A DNA stretch of 64,000 nt from Cellulomonas sp. URHD0024 (lineage in GTDB: Bacteria > Actinomycetota > Actinomycetes > Actinomycetales > Cellulomonadaceae), in assembly GCF_000426185.1 (NCBI RefSeq), contig NZ_AUEW01000004.1:124001-188000 (forward strand), in the 5' to 3' direction. The translations under genes were made by a program, and so were the position numbers. The notes beneath the pieces are model-generated. The model saw only the letters and a program-made list of their open reading frames with translations, did not search any database and had not been told where the DNA came from. How positions within the stretch are numbered: the first letter of the stretch is position 1; each line of letters opens with the position of its first letter. This document shows, in pieces, positions 54,805-63,890 of this stretch.

Positions 54805-56588
54805 CAGCGGATCCCGTGCGTCTGGAGCCACAGCTCGAGCACCGCGAGGGGCCAGAGCCGGTTGACGCCCGTCGGTCCGGTGATCTCCCGCGGCTGGGCG
54901 AGCAGGTCGTCGACGTACGCCGACCGGTACAGCCCTCGTTCCCGGGCGGTCGGGGACGTCAGCACGTCGCGCACCAGCTCGAGCACCGGCCCGTCGAGGT
55001 GCGTCACGGCCGGGACGGGGAAGTAGCCCTTCGGTCGGTCCACGAGCTCGGGAGGCAGGAGTCGTCGGGCGATCGACTTCAGGACACCCTTGCTGCCCTC
55101 GGCCAGGTGCAGCTCGGGCGGGCAGGCGGCGGCCAGCTCGACCAGCTCGTGGTCGAGGAAGGGCACCCGTGCCTCGAGCGCCGACGCCATCGCCATGCTG
55201 TCCAGCCGCATGACCGGGTCGTCCACCATCATGACCTCGGTGTCCACGCGCAGGACGGCGTCCGCGGTGGTCTGCGCCCCCGGGCGGGCCAGGTGCTCGG
55301 CCACCAGAGCCCGCGACGGATCCTGCGGCAGCTGCCAGTCCGGTGCCAGGAGGCGGGCCATGTCGGCGTGGTCGCGCTCGAAGTACCGGGACGCGTACGC
55401 CTCGGCAGCCTCCTCGAGGGGGACGCCGGCCACCGGCGCCTGCCAGTGGTAGCCACCGAAGACCTCGTCGGCACCCTGGCCGCAGAGCACCACGCGCAGG
55501 TGCCTGCTGACCTCCTGGGCGAGCAGGTCGAACGCGACCGTGTCGTGGCTGACCATCGGCTCGGACATCGCGGCGACTGTGTGGGGGAACGTGGCTACGA
55601 CGTCGTCGGCCGCGGCGGTGACCCGGTGGTGGTCCGTGCCGAACGTCTTGGCGACGACGTCCGAGTACCGGAACTCGTCGCCGGCCGCGCCGGCCGCGCT
55701 GCGGAATCCCAGCGAGAAGCTGGCCAGGTCCGCCTGTCCGGCCTCCGCCAGCAGCGCGACGATCAGGCTGGAGTCGAGGCCGCCCGAGAGCAGCACCCCG
55801 ACGGGGACGTCGGCGACCATGCGTCGCCGGACGGCGGTCCGCAGCGCCTCGTGCACCGCGTCCACCCAGTCGTGCTCGTCCCAGGAGCTGCGCTCCGGTC
55901 GGCGTACGTGGTCCGGCGCCCAGTAGGTGTGGTCGTGCTCGCTGCCGTCGGCCTCGACCACGCGGACGGTGGCCGGTGGAGCCTTGCGCACGCCCTGGAC
56001 GATCGCGCGCGGCGCCGGTCCGACCGCGCGCCACGACAGGTAGTGGTGCAGCGCGACCGGATCCAGCGTCGTGTCCACGTCACCCGCCTCCAGCACCGCC
56101 GGCAACGTCGAGGCGAACCTCAGCCGGTCGGCGGTGCGGGACACGTACAACGGCTTGATCCCGAGCCGGTCGCGCGCCAGCACCACCCGGCCGCTCGCCC
56201 GCTCCAGCAGCACCACCGCGAACATGCCGACCAGGTGCTCGACGAAGGAAGGGCCCCATCGGTGGTAGGCCTTGACGACCACCTCGGTGTCCGAGCCGGA
56301 CGCGAACCGGTACCCCTCGCCACGCAGCTGCGTCCGCAGCTCGCGGTAGTTGTAGATGATCCCGTTGAACACGCACACCAGGCCGAGGTCGTCGTCGACC
56401 ATGGGCTGGTGGCCGGCGTCACTGAGGTCGATGATCGCCAGGCGTCGGTGACCGAACGCGACCCGGCCGTCGTGCCACAGGCCGTCCCCGTCGGGGCCTC
56501 GCCCTGCCAGCGCCTTGGACATCCGCTCGACGGCCTGCGCGTCGGCAGGGCTTCCGTCGAACGTGATCTCGCCACAGATGCCGCACAC
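54804..56588 (-). CDS. asnB: Asparagine synthase-like glutamine amidotransferase
   Basis: A 594-aa enzyme. The N-terminal glutaminase begins (after Met/GTG) with the nucleophile Cys2 in CGICGEITFDG. RGPDGDGLWHDG, FNGIIYNYRELR and GSDTEVVVKAYHRWG are intact. The synthetase domain has the PP-loop LLSGGLDSSLIVALLA. It transfers glutamine nitrogen to an acyl-adenylate. Neighbours include a YbdK ligase, so a small peptide amide similar to N-acetylglutaminylglutamine amide is a possible product rather than asparagine. Confidence 0.87.
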   Translation of the reverse strand: MCGICGEITFDGSPADAQAVERMSKALAGRGPDGDGLWHDGRVAFGHRRLAIIDLSDAGHQPMVDDDLGLVCVFNGIIYNYRELRTQLRGEGYRFASGSDTEVVVKAYHRWGPSFVEHLVGMFAVVLLERASGRVVLARDRLGIKPLYVSRTADRLRFASTLPAVLEAGDVDTTLDPVALHHYLSWRAVGPAPRAIVQGVRKAPPATVRVVEADGSEHDHTYWAPDHVRRPERSSWDEHDWVDAVHEALRTAVRRRMVADVPVGVLLSGGLDSSLIVALLAEAGQADLASFSLGFRSAAGAAGDEFRYSDVVAKTFGTDHHRVTAAADDVVATFPHTVAAMSEPMVSHDTVAFDLLAQEVSRHLRVVLCGQGADEVFGGYHWQAPVAGVPLEEAAEAYASRYFERDHADMARLLAPDWQLPQDPSRALVAEHLARPGAQTTADAVLRVDTEVMMVDDPVMRLDSMAMASALEARVPFLDHELVELAAACPPELHLAEGSKGVLKSIARRLLPPELVDRPKGYFPVPAVTHLDGPVLELVRDVLTSPTARERGLYRSAYVDDLLAQPREITGPTGVNRLWPLAVLELWLQTHGIR

Positions 56589-56675
56589 GCGCGCCTCCTC
56601 GGCCGGGTTCTTCGGCCGGGGGCTTGACCTGTCTACCGCAAGGCTCGCACGCGGAACCGCAGTTGGCGCGTCGGC

Positions 56676-57515
56676 TCAGCTCGCGCAGTCCGCCGCGTGC
56701 GCACGGAGCTCGGCGAGCAGCAGCCGGTCGGCCGAGCCGTCGAGGAGGAGGTGGTTCAGGTTCTCCGTGATCGCCCAGGCACGGAGCCGCGTGGGCAGGT
56801 CCCCGTCGACCACGCCGAGCGTCCGCAGCGCCTCGTCGACGACGCGGGCCGTGGGACCGTCGAGCGGCACCGCGGTTGCGGTGTCGGGATCGGCGACGAG
56901 GACCTCGAACCTGGTCAGCAACCTCTCGAGCTCGGTGACAGGGTGGCGATGGTCGTCCACCCGCAGGTCGACGCGCGCCTTGGTGCGGAGCCGGACCACC
57001 CCCTCCCCGGACGCGACGAGCAAGGCGGCGCTCTGCCGCCCACGCCGGTCGCCACCGGCGCCCTGACCCGCGGCCAGCCCTGCCAGAAGCCGCCGGGCGA
57101 GGGTGCCGTCCGCCTCCTCGAAGGCCTCGACCATGGCAGACAGGACCTGCTCGCCGGCGAGGAAGTTGCCCACGGCCACGCAGTCGTCGCCGACGAGCTC
57201 GCCGGAGTCCGGCCAGCACGCGGAGCCCGTCCAGGCCGCGGGCAGACCCGTCCCGGCGACGACGCCCACCTGGCGGATGTCACGGTCCTCGTCGGCCTCG
57301 ACCAGGGCGTGCACCGTGCGTGACGCCGTGAGTCCGGCGCGCAACGACCGGAGCCCGCGTTCCCGGTACGCGACGTTCGTCAGAGCCTGCGTGGCCAGTG
57401 CGCCGACCCCCGCGGCGACGGCCGGCACGGTGGAGCCGACCGCGAGGTACTTCGAGGACGTCGCCACGCCGAAGGTGTGACCGTCTGCGTCCCGGGCCAC
57501 CAGGGAGAACGTCAC
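56676..57515 (-). CDS. DUF1028 protein
   Basis: A 279-aa protein beginning TFSLVARDADGHTFGVATSS with GALATQALTN and CVAVGNFLAG. This is the DUF1028 family, an Ntn-hydrolase-like fold, often found with peptidases or amide-bond metabolism; its activity is not established. GTG 57515. It lies 87 bp upstream of asnB on the same strand and could be co-transcribed. Confidence 0.82.
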   Translation of the reverse strand: MTFSLVARDADGHTFGVATSSKYLAVGSTVPAVAAGVGALATQALTNVAYRERGLRSLRAGLTASRTVHALVEADEDRDIRQVGVVAGTGLPAAWTGSACWPDSGELVGDDCVAVGNFLAGEQVLSAMVEAFEEADGTLARRLLAGLAAGQGAGGDRRGRQSAALLVASGEGVVRLRTKARVDLRVDDHRHPVTELERLLTRFEVLVADPDTATAVPLDGPTARVVDEALRTLGVVDGDLPTRLRAWAITENLNHLLLDGSADRLLLAELRAHAADCAS

Positions 57516-57608
57516 GCTGAGATCCTCATCCGCTCACGGTAGGGACCGCGGCGCCACGGCGGCCAGTACCCGCGTCGCGCCACGTGACCGCCACGACCTC
57601 GACGAGTC

Positions 57609-58298
57609 CTAGCCGGTGCCTCGGCCCAGGCTCTGCAGGACCGCCGTGGCCTCGTCGGGTAGGTCGACGTTGCGCTTGTCTGCGGCGCTGCGCAGGAAGG
57701 CGAGCGCCTCCTCGGCGCTGCAGCCCTGCGTCATCATCAGGGCTCCGATCGCCTGGTCGATGGCGGCCTGTGCGGCGAGAGCCGTCTGGAGCGCGTCCAG
57801 CTTCGCCGGCAGGTCGCTGACGTTCAGGACCAGGCCCATCACGAGACCGATCTGCTGGGCGTACATGTCGGCGCGGACGATCGTGTCGCGGGTCCAGGGG
57901 TCGGGCGACTCGGAGTACACGTTGAACGCGACCTCGGCGCCGGGTCCGGCGTAGGCAGGGAAGGCGGCCGCTGACCGGAAGCCGGCGGCCAACGCGGCGT
58001 CGGTCCAGTCGTGCCAGCGGTCCTCGAGGCCGAGGTCGGGGACGAGGACCACGCTCAGGTCGTCCATGGCCTGGATGCACCCGCCCGCCATCTCGCGGTT
58101 CTCGACGTCGTCGCAGGTGGCGGCGCGTGCGCTGCTGCTCGCCGCTCGGTGCGCATACCCCGCGCGGCGCAGGGTGATGCTGCACTCGGTGCTCATGCCC
58201 AGGTGCGCGGCCGCGCGGATGGCGAAGTCGGTGAGACACCACTCGGCCACCGCTGCCTCGGCCTGCAGCTTTCCGCTCAGATCCAGATGTTCGCTCAT
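57609..58298 (-). CDS. GAF-ANTAR RNA-binding regulator 1
   Basis: A 229-aa protein. A GAF sensor occupies about residues 10-160. The ANTAR domain is at the C-terminus: ALAAQAAIDQAIGALMMTQG, then EEALAFLRSAADKRNVDL. ANTAR domains bind paired stem-loops in nascent RNA and act as antiterminators. Separate transcription unit from the next two. Confidence 0.85.
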   Translation of the reverse strand: MSEHLDLSGKLQAEAAVAEWCLTDFAIRAAAHLGMSTECSITLRRAGYAHRAASSSARAATCDDVENREMAGGCIQAMDDLSVVLVPDLGLEDRWHDWTDAALAAGFRSAAAFPAYAGPGAEVAFNVYSESPDPWTRDTIVRADMYAQQIGLVMGLVLNVSDLPAKLDALQTALAAQAAIDQAIGALMMTQGCSAEEALAFLRSAADKRNVDLPDEATAVLQSLGRGTG

Positions 58299-58433
58299 CG
58301 GATTCCTGTCTTGGTCACCGTCTCAGGTCGGTCGCGGAAGGTCGTGTGATGCAGGACGTCGACGGACCAGCACGCTTCCACCATCGCACATCGCGGTGGC
58401 GAGGGCGCCGCCGGTGCTGGCCGGCCAACGGGG

Positions 58434-59132
58434 TCAGGGATGGTGCGCGTCGTGGACGACCTGTCGCGCGGTCTGGCTCAGCGTCGAGTGCGTCTCCAGG
58501 GCCCGGTGCACGAGGTGGTCGTACGCCGTCTCCATGTCGAGGTCCAGGGTCTGGGCCAGCACGCCCTTGGCGCGCTCCACCACGACCCGACCTTCGAGGG
58601 CGGCCTGCACCCGGTCGGCCAGCTCCTCGTTGCCGAGCTCGGCGGGTTGCGTCAGGGCGAGGGTGGCGACGTCGGCGAGGCTCCGTGCGACCGCCCGCGA
58701 CGAGGCAGCGAGCTCCTGGGGGTTTTGGGAGAAGACGTTCAGCCCGCCCAGGGCCTGCCCCCGCCACGTCATCGGGAAGGCGTGCACGGCAAGGAAACCG
58801 GCGGCGACGATGGCGGCCCCCACGTCCGGCCAACGGCCCGTGATGTCGGCCTCGCCGACCGCACTGAGCGCTTCGCCGGTGCGTACCGCGTCGACGCACG
58901 GGCCACTGTCCTGCTGCGCCTGGTAGAGCTCGAGCTCGGCGGCGCGGTGCGAGGTGGCGCTCAGGAGCTCGAGCCGGCCGTGCCCGTCGTCGACGAGGAG
59001 GGCGGCCGCGTCCGCCGGCAGCAGCGCTGCGCAGGTGGCCACGAGGTCGGCAAGCAGGTCCGTCGGCTCGTGGTCGCTCACGAGCGCGCCGAGCACGTCG
59101 GCGAGACTCCGCTCGCTGGTGCGGCTGCTCAT
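58434..59132 (-). CDS. GAF-ANTAR RNA-binding regulator 2
   Basis: A 232-aa protein. The GAF domain (about 15-160) includes DAAALLVDDGHGRLELLSAT and ADITGRWPDVGAAIVAAGF. The ANTAR domain is ALEGRVVVERAKGVLAQTLD followed by AYDHLVHRALETHSTLSQ. ATG 59132 overlaps the stop of regulator 3 by ATGA. Confidence 0.85.
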   Translation of the reverse strand: MSSRTSERSLADVLGALVSDHEPTDLLADLVATCAALLPADAAALLVDDGHGRLELLSATSHRAAELELYQAQQDSGPCVDAVRTGEALSAVGEADITGRWPDVGAAIVAAGFLAVHAFPMTWRGQALGGLNVFSQNPQELAASSRAVARSLADVATLALTQPAELGNEELADRVQAALEGRVVVERAKGVLAQTLDLDMETAYDHLVHRALETHSTLSQTARQVVHDAHHP

Positions 59133-59977
59133 GTCTCACCGTCCTTCGTCGGTTCGTCCGGGGGTGTCGGAGCGTGACCGACGCCGCTGTCGGCGTCGGT
59201 GAAGCTGAGCCGCCGGTCGATGACGGCGGCGGCGATGCGTGCGAGCCCTACGGCCTCGGCGAACGCGTGCGCTCGCAGGATCGCCAGAGCGTCCTCAGGC
59301 CCGATGCTCAGCTGGGCGACGACCATGCCGGTGGCTTGGTGCACCATGGCTCGATCCGACCAGCCGGCGAAGGGAGCCAGGCCGTACATGCCCGGGTCGT
59401 CGAGTAGTGCTGCACCGATGGCGTCCGCGAGGAACTGACCGTCCTCCAAGGAGTACGACAAGTTCCCCTTCCGGCGGTACACCGTGATCACCCCGATGGT
59501 CGTGCCGCCGGGTTGCATGGGGATCGCCCATACCGTCAGCGGACCAGCGAGCTGCCCGGCGAGGTCGGAGAACATGGGGAACGAGCGGTCGCTGAGCCCG
59601 TCGACGTCGGTCACGACGGCGTGTCCGCTGCGGTAGGCGTCCTGTCCGGGCCCCTCGCCGAGCACGTCCTGCAGCTCCTCGATCTGCTTGGAGACGCCGT
59701 TCGACGAGGTCAGGGTGAGTCGCTCGGTGGAAGTCGACGCCAGCGTCACGGCACCACCTTCGGCTCCGAGAACCTCCACGCAGGCACGGCACAGCCGGAC
59801 GGCGAGCGGCTCGTCGGCCGGGTTCGCCGCAATGACACGAGCCAGCTGGGCCAGGACTGTGACCCGATCATCGCCCACGGGCCCCACCTCCGCCGCCAGC
59901 AGCCTGCCGCACGGCAAGACTGCACCCGCGGGATGGCCCAGGACGTCGGCCAACGACCTGATCGTAGGCATCCTCAC
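59129..59977 (-). CDS. GAF-ANTAR RNA-binding regulator 3
   Basis: A 282-aa protein. The GAF region is at about 40-200. The ANTAR domain (WSDRAMVHQATGMVVAQLSI, then DALAILRAHAFAEAVGLARI) is followed by a short tail. First gene of a pair with regulator 2. The start may be GTG 59977 or ATG 59971. Confidence 0.83.
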   Translation of the reverse strand: MRMPTIRSLADVLGHPAGAVLPCGRLLAAEVGPVGDDRVTVLAQLARVIAANPADEPLAVRLCRACVEVLGAEGGAVTLASTSTERLTLTSSNGVSKQIEELQDVLGEGPGQDAYRSGHAVVTDVDGLSDRSFPMFSDLAGQLAGPLTVWAIPMQPGGTTIGVITVYRRKGNLSYSLEDGQFLADAIGAALLDDPGMYGLAPFAGWSDRAMVHQATGMVVAQLSIGPEDALAILRAHAFAEAVGLARIAAAVIDRRLSFTDADSGVGHAPTPPDEPTKDGET

Positions 59978-60161
59978 CCGTCCCGCGCCTGCCGGGCGGG
60001 GACGTCCGTGTCGCGGCGGGGCGGCGCCGCGTCTAGCCTTCCAGCACGCGCATCTCTGGTTGACCCGGTCACTGGTCGGCCTGGACGCTTCTCAGGGGGT
60101 TCAGCCGACGAGCCCTGGCGCCCGAGGAGCAGCCCACGGGTCAGTCGCGTCGGAGGAACTT

Positions 60162-61136
60162 GTGACTACCTCAGAGCCGACGATGGGCCAGTTCCACTTC
60201 TCGGCGTCCGCGCCCCGGTGGGCCTGGTCGGACGACATGTTCGTGCTGCACGGCATGTCGCCAGGAGACGTCGTCCCCACCAGGGCTCTCTTCTTGAGCC
60301 ATGTCCAGCCAGACGACCGTGCGAGAGTCGACCTGGCTCTCGACGCGTGCGCCATCGACCGCCGACCGATGTGCTGCCACTACCGGTTGGTCGACCTGGC
60401 CGGGGAGGCCCGTGACGTGACCCTGGCACTGGCCCCGCAGGATGGTGGCCAGGACGGCGGCGTGCGGGGCTTCCTCATCGACGACTCGGAACGCGAGCGC
60501 CAGGCTGTGGCCCAGGGCGTCAACGCCGAGCTGCACAGAGCCCTGGAGTCGCACGCGATCATCGACCAGGCCAAGGGCGTGCTGATGTTCGTCTACGGCG
60601 TCGAGCCCGAGATCGCCTTCCAGCTGCTCCGCGGAGCGTCCCAGGAGCGCAACGTGCGACTGCGGACGATCGCCGAAGGGCTCGTCACATCGGTCCAGTT
60701 CGCGGGCGGCCTCGGCCCCCAGACGCGAGCCTCGATGGACGAGCTGTTCATGGCCATCCTCGACGGCGGGCTACCGCGCCACCAACCCGAGCACCGCGCT
60801 CCTCTCGAGCTCTCCGTCGTGCGCAGCGGAGCCACCCCGACGTTGCGCGTGGCCGGACCCGTCGACCTGTCCTCCATGGCGCAGCTCGCTGCCGCGCTGT
60901 CCCAGCTTCTCGCCACCGCGGGCGCGAGCGGCGATGTCGCGGTCGACCTGCGAGGGGTGGACCACCTAGGGCGCGTCACCCGTGCCGTCGTCGCAGCGGC
61001 CAGACGGCGCTGCGAGGCCAAGGGCATCAGCATGCACATCATCCTGAACGAGCCCAGGGGAACGTCGTCCGCCGCCCAGCTGCTCGACCGCGGACGCGCC
61101 GAGCCGGCGACCTCGGGAAGTGGCGGCGGGCGGTGA
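60162..61136 (+). CDS. PAS-ANTAR regulator with C-terminal STAS-like domain
   Basis: A 324-aa protein. The N-terminal PAS-like fold (about 10-120) is followed by ANTAR (ALESHAIIDQAKGVLMFVYG, then FQLLRGASQERNVRLRTIAE) and a C-terminal STAS-like domain (about 215-310; PTLRVAGPVDLSSMAQLAAA and VDLRGVDHLGRVTR). The combination of ANTAR with STAS suggests input from a phosphorylation or partner-switch pathway. GTG 60162 with GGAGG at 60152-60156. Divergent from regulator 3. Confidence 0.83.
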   Translation: MTTSEPTMGQFHFSASAPRWAWSDDMFVLHGMSPGDVVPTRALFLSHVQPDDRARVDLALDACAIDRRPMCCHYRLVDLAGEARDVTLALAPQDGGQDGGVRGFLIDDSERERQAVAQGVNAELHRALESHAIIDQAKGVLMFVYGVEPEIAFQLLRGASQERNVRLRTIAEGLVTSVQFAGGLGPQTRASMDELFMAILDGGLPRHQPEHRAPLELSVVRSGATPTLRVAGPVDLSSMAQLAAALSQLLATAGASGDVAVDLRGVDHLGRVTRAVVAAARRRCEAKGISMHIILNEPRGTSSAAQLLDRGRAEPATSGSGGGR

Positions 61137-61176
61137 CCGGCGCACCTCCTTCGGCGGCCGGCGCCGGGCGGAGCAC

Positions 61177-61205
61177 TTGACACAGGCGCGCATGCTGGGA
61201 GGGTC
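61177..61205 (+). promoter_or_regulatory. Possible promoter upstream of regulator 5
   Basis: TTGACA at 61177-61182 with a 17-base spacer to AGGGTC at 61200-61205. The -35 is perfect, the -10 weak. Confidence 0.35.
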
Positions 61206-61355
61206 GTCGGCTCCCTTGAGCCCGCTCCATTGAGTGGACCGTCTGCGATGGAACGGCTATGCGCCGGGCGATCGCGGTCCGCCGGGAAGGGGGTTCCATG
61301 CACACCGACCCTTCGTTCTGCAGGACCGCGACGCGCCCTCGGGCGGTGGGCCGCG

Positions 61356-61997
61356 ATGCGTCTCATTCCTGAGAGCCGGCGCGTCCTGGACATGCTGGAG
61401 GCCGGGGGCGATACAGGCCTGGGCGAGGCCTTGGCGGTGCGGGCCACGGTGGTCGTCGAGCTGGTGCCCTCGTGCATCGCGATCTGCCTGACCGTCCAGC
61501 CGTCGGGACTCACCGTGGCGCTGGCCGACCCCGCCGCCGATCTGGCGCTGCCCCCGTCGAGCGCGGACCGGCCGGACGTCGGCGACCTGTTGTCGGAGCG
61601 TCGTTGGCAGCACGAACGAGCCGGCGACGAGGATGCCCGCTGCACGTCGAGCATCGCTATGGCGCTCTACGAGGCGGAGCGCGTCGGCTGGCAGCTCAGC
61701 GCCTACGCCACCCGGTCCGACGCCTTCACCGCCCACACCAATGTCCTGCTCGCGCTGGTCGGTGCCCCGACGCAGACGGCGGTGCTGAACCACGACCTGC
61801 CGATGCGCGGTCTGCAGGACGCCCGCGCATGCCCCGATCGCCTCGCGGACCGGGAGGCGATCGAAGTCGCCGTCGGGTACCTCATGGCACGCGACGGGAT
61901 CGACGCCGACACCGCCCGCAGGCACCTGTCCGGGGCAGCGGGACGCGCCAAGCTGGACGTGAGCGCCTATGCCAAGGCCCTCGTCGGCGAACGCTGA
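61356..61997 (+). CDS. ANTAR-domain protein 5
   Basis: About 213 aa from ATG 61356. The N-terminal two thirds is a divergent GAF-like sensor (VELVPSCIAICLTVQPSGLT and LYEAERVGWQLSAYATRSDA). The C-terminal ANTAR is REAIEVAVGYLMARDGIDAD followed by ARRHLSGAAGRAKLDVSAYA. The frame is open upstream to 61230 but without a ribosome-binding site. Fifth consecutive ANTAR gene. Confidence 0.75.
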   Translation: MRLIPESRRVLDMLEAGGDTGLGEALAVRATVVVELVPSCIAICLTVQPSGLTVALADPAADLALPPSSADRPDVGDLLSERRWQHERAGDEDARCTSSIAMALYEAERVGWQLSAYATRSDAFTAHTNVLLALVGAPTQTAVLNHDLPMRGLQDARACPDRLADREAIEVAVGYLMARDGIDADTARRHLSGAAGRAKLDVSAYAKALVGER

Positions 61998-62072
61998 CCC
62001 TTCGAGGGAGCAGCCCGCCTCCGCGCACCGGCCTGGGTGGGCCTGAGGGTCGAGGACGGCCCGCCGGAGACT

Positions 62073-62163
62073 TCAGGTCACCGAGCCGCGCAGGTAGGCG
62101 TAGACGACGGCGCGCACACGGTCTTGCAGGTCCTCCCGCACGTCACCGCCCGGTGGACACTCG
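62073..62163 (-). pseudogene. Possible remnant of a LuxR-type response regulator C-terminus
   Basis: In one minus-strand frame the segment VREDLQDRVRAVVYAYLRGS ending at a stop (62073) resembles the last helix of LuxR-type HTH domains (typically LRDRVQAVVLAYESGL). Nothing recognisable lies upstream in the frame. The match is short. Confidence 0.3.
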
Positions 62164-62201
62164 CGTGTAGCTCGCTCGGGGGACGCCGGGCTCGGCAGTC
62201 C

Positions 62202-62831
62202 TCAGAGCTGCTGCACGATCGTGGTGAGCCGGGGTGCCGGCGGCAGGGCTCCGTTCACGTCAGACGTGCGAAAGGCGTCGATGGCCAGCGCCGCCAGTCG
62301 GCGGGCGGCAGCCGCCGGATCGGCCGAGCGCGCGGACGACAGGGCGCGTGCGGCCAGGAGGACCAGGACGAGGTCGTCGATGACGAAGTCCCTGCGCAGA
62401 GCGCCGACCGCCTGAGCGCGCGCAGCGAGGCCGGCCAGCTCCCGCACGAGATCCGCGCGGTGGTCCGCGAGCATCTCGACATCGGCGCCCCCGGCCAGGA
62501 ACACCTCGACGAACGCGCGGTTCTCGACGTTGAGCGCGGTCAGCTCCTCGACGACCGTGCGAAACCCCCGCCACGGGTCAGGGTCGGCGCACGCGTCGTC
62601 CACGATGGCGCGGCACACCCGCATCTCGTCGGTGAACACCTCCACGACCAGGTGCTGCTTGGTGGGGAACCGTCGGTACACCGTCGCCGGGCCGACCCCG
62701 GCCTTCCTGGCGATGTCCCGCATGGTCACGGCCAGTCCGAGGTCGGCGAACAGCTCGCGCGCCGCTTCGAGAGTCCTGTCGCGGTTGTCGCGCGCGTCGG
62801 AACGCAGCATGTGAGGTGGTCGCTCAGGCAT
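62202..62831 (-). CDS. TetR-family regulator
   Basis: A 209-aa protein. The HTH is VTMRDIARKAGVGPATVYRR followed by FPTKQHLVVEVF; the C-terminal helical domain ends LTTIVQQL. It is divergent from the MDR oxidoreductase gene with 71 bp between, so it probably represses that gene and itself. Confidence 0.85.
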   Translation of the reverse strand: MPERPPHMLRSDARDNRDRTLEAARELFADLGLAVTMRDIARKAGVGPATVYRRFPTKQHLVVEVFTDEMRVCRAIVDDACADPDPWRGFRTVVEELTALNVENRAFVEVFLAGGADVEMLADHRADLVRELAGLAARAQAVGALRRDFVIDDLVLVLLAARALSSARSADPAAAARRLAALAIDAFRTSDVNGALPPAPRLTTIVQQL

Positions 62832-62852
62832 GACTCTCAGTTCCGCCGAAGT

Positions 62853-62866
62853 GGACGCAGGCGTCC
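62853..62866. promoter_or_regulatory. Candidate TetR operator palindrome
   Basis: GGACGC-AG-GCGTCC is a perfect palindrome between the divergent TetR and MDR genes, followed by a further GCGTCC half-site at 62870-62875. Size and location fit a TetR operator; binding is inferred. Confidence 0.55.
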
Positions 62867-62902
62867 GTTAGCGTCCTGACCGTACCGCAGGGGAAAGACA
62901 GG

Positions 62903-63877
62903 GTGGAGTCAACCGTGCGAGCAGTGGCGATCCAGCACTTCGGCGACCCGAGCGGCCTGCAGGTCGTCGACCTGCCGACCCCGAGCCCGGCGGCCGGGCA
63001 GGTCGTGATCGAGACGGAGGCGATCGGCGTCGGTGGGGTCGACGCGATGATCCGGCGGGGGACGCTCGACGGGTACGGGTTCCGCCCGGGCATGGTGCCC
63101 GGCAGCGAGGTCGCCGGGACGGTGATGCGCGTCGGCGAAGCCGTCGACCCGGACTGGATCGGCCGTCGCGTCTGGGCCTTCACCGGCGTCGGCGGCGGGT
63201 ACGTCGAGCAGGCCGTCGCGGCCGTCGACGATGCGGTGACCCTTCCCGACGGGCTGTCGTCGGTCGATGCGGTCACACTCGGGAGCGCAGCGCCGGTCGC
63301 GCACTTCGCTCTGGCGCACGGCCGGTTCGCTCCCGGGGAGTCGGTCCTCGTGCGCGGGGCGGCGGGCAGCATAGGGATCGCCGCCGTCCAGCTCGCTGTG
63401 CGCGGCGGCGCCGGCGCCGTTGCCGTCACCACCTCGTCGCAGCCGCGCGGTTCCGCGCTGCGTGCGCTCGGCGCGACGCACGTCCTCGACCGTGCCGGGG
63501 ACGGCGACCTGACGGCACCGGCGTCCTACGACGTGATCCTCGACATCGTCGGCGGGTCCCGCCTCCCGGCCTTCCTGGACCGGCTCGCGCCCAACGGCCG
63601 CCTGGTGGCTGTCGGCATGGTCGCGGGACTGCCGCCGGCGGACTTGGGCATGCGACTGCTGGAGGCGTTCCAGCAGTCGCGCTCGTTCTCCACGTTCAGC
63701 CTGAACACCGTGCCCGTGGCAGCCCGCGACCAGGTCCGCGCGGAGTCCTTCACCGCAGCCGCGCGCGGGGAGCTTGCTGCCGTCGTCGACGCCGTTCTCC
63801 CTCTCGACGCGGCGGCCGAGGCACACCGTCGGATGGACGACGGCCACGTGTTCGGCCGGATCGTCCTGACACCCTGA
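62903..63877 (+). CDS. Zinc-independent MDR (quinone oxidoreductase-like) dehydrogenase
   Basis: A 324-aa medium-chain reductase. RAVAIQHFGDPSGLQVVDLP, GSEVAGTVMRVGEAV and the Rossmann VLVRGAAGSIGIAAVQLAV are visible. There are no structural zinc cysteines, so it is of the NADPH:quinone reductase type. The GTG at 62903 or 62915 may start it. Probably induced when the divergent TetR releases DNA on binding a small molecule. Confidence 0.85.
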   Translation: MESTVRAVAIQHFGDPSGLQVVDLPTPSPAAGQVVIETEAIGVGGVDAMIRRGTLDGYGFRPGMVPGSEVAGTVMRVGEAVDPDWIGRRVWAFTGVGGGYVEQAVAAVDDAVTLPDGLSSVDAVTLGSAAPVAHFALAHGRFAPGESVLVRGAAGSIGIAAVQLAVRGGAGAVAVTTSSQPRGSALRALGATHVLDRAGDGDLTAPASYDVILDIVGGSRLPAFLDRLAPNGRLVAVGMVAGLPPADLGMRLLEAFQQSRSFSTFSLNTVPVAARDQVRAESFTAAARGELAAVVDAVLPLDAAAEAHRRMDDGHVFGRIVLTP

Positions 63878-63890
63878 CGGTGCGTTCGTC

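Noticed and set aside
53653..56034. A 793-aa reading that fuses sequence opposite asnB to the YbdK ligase
   Set aside because: The upstream 400 residues are an out-of-frame reading of asnB; the ligase starts at 54804 where the family homology begins.
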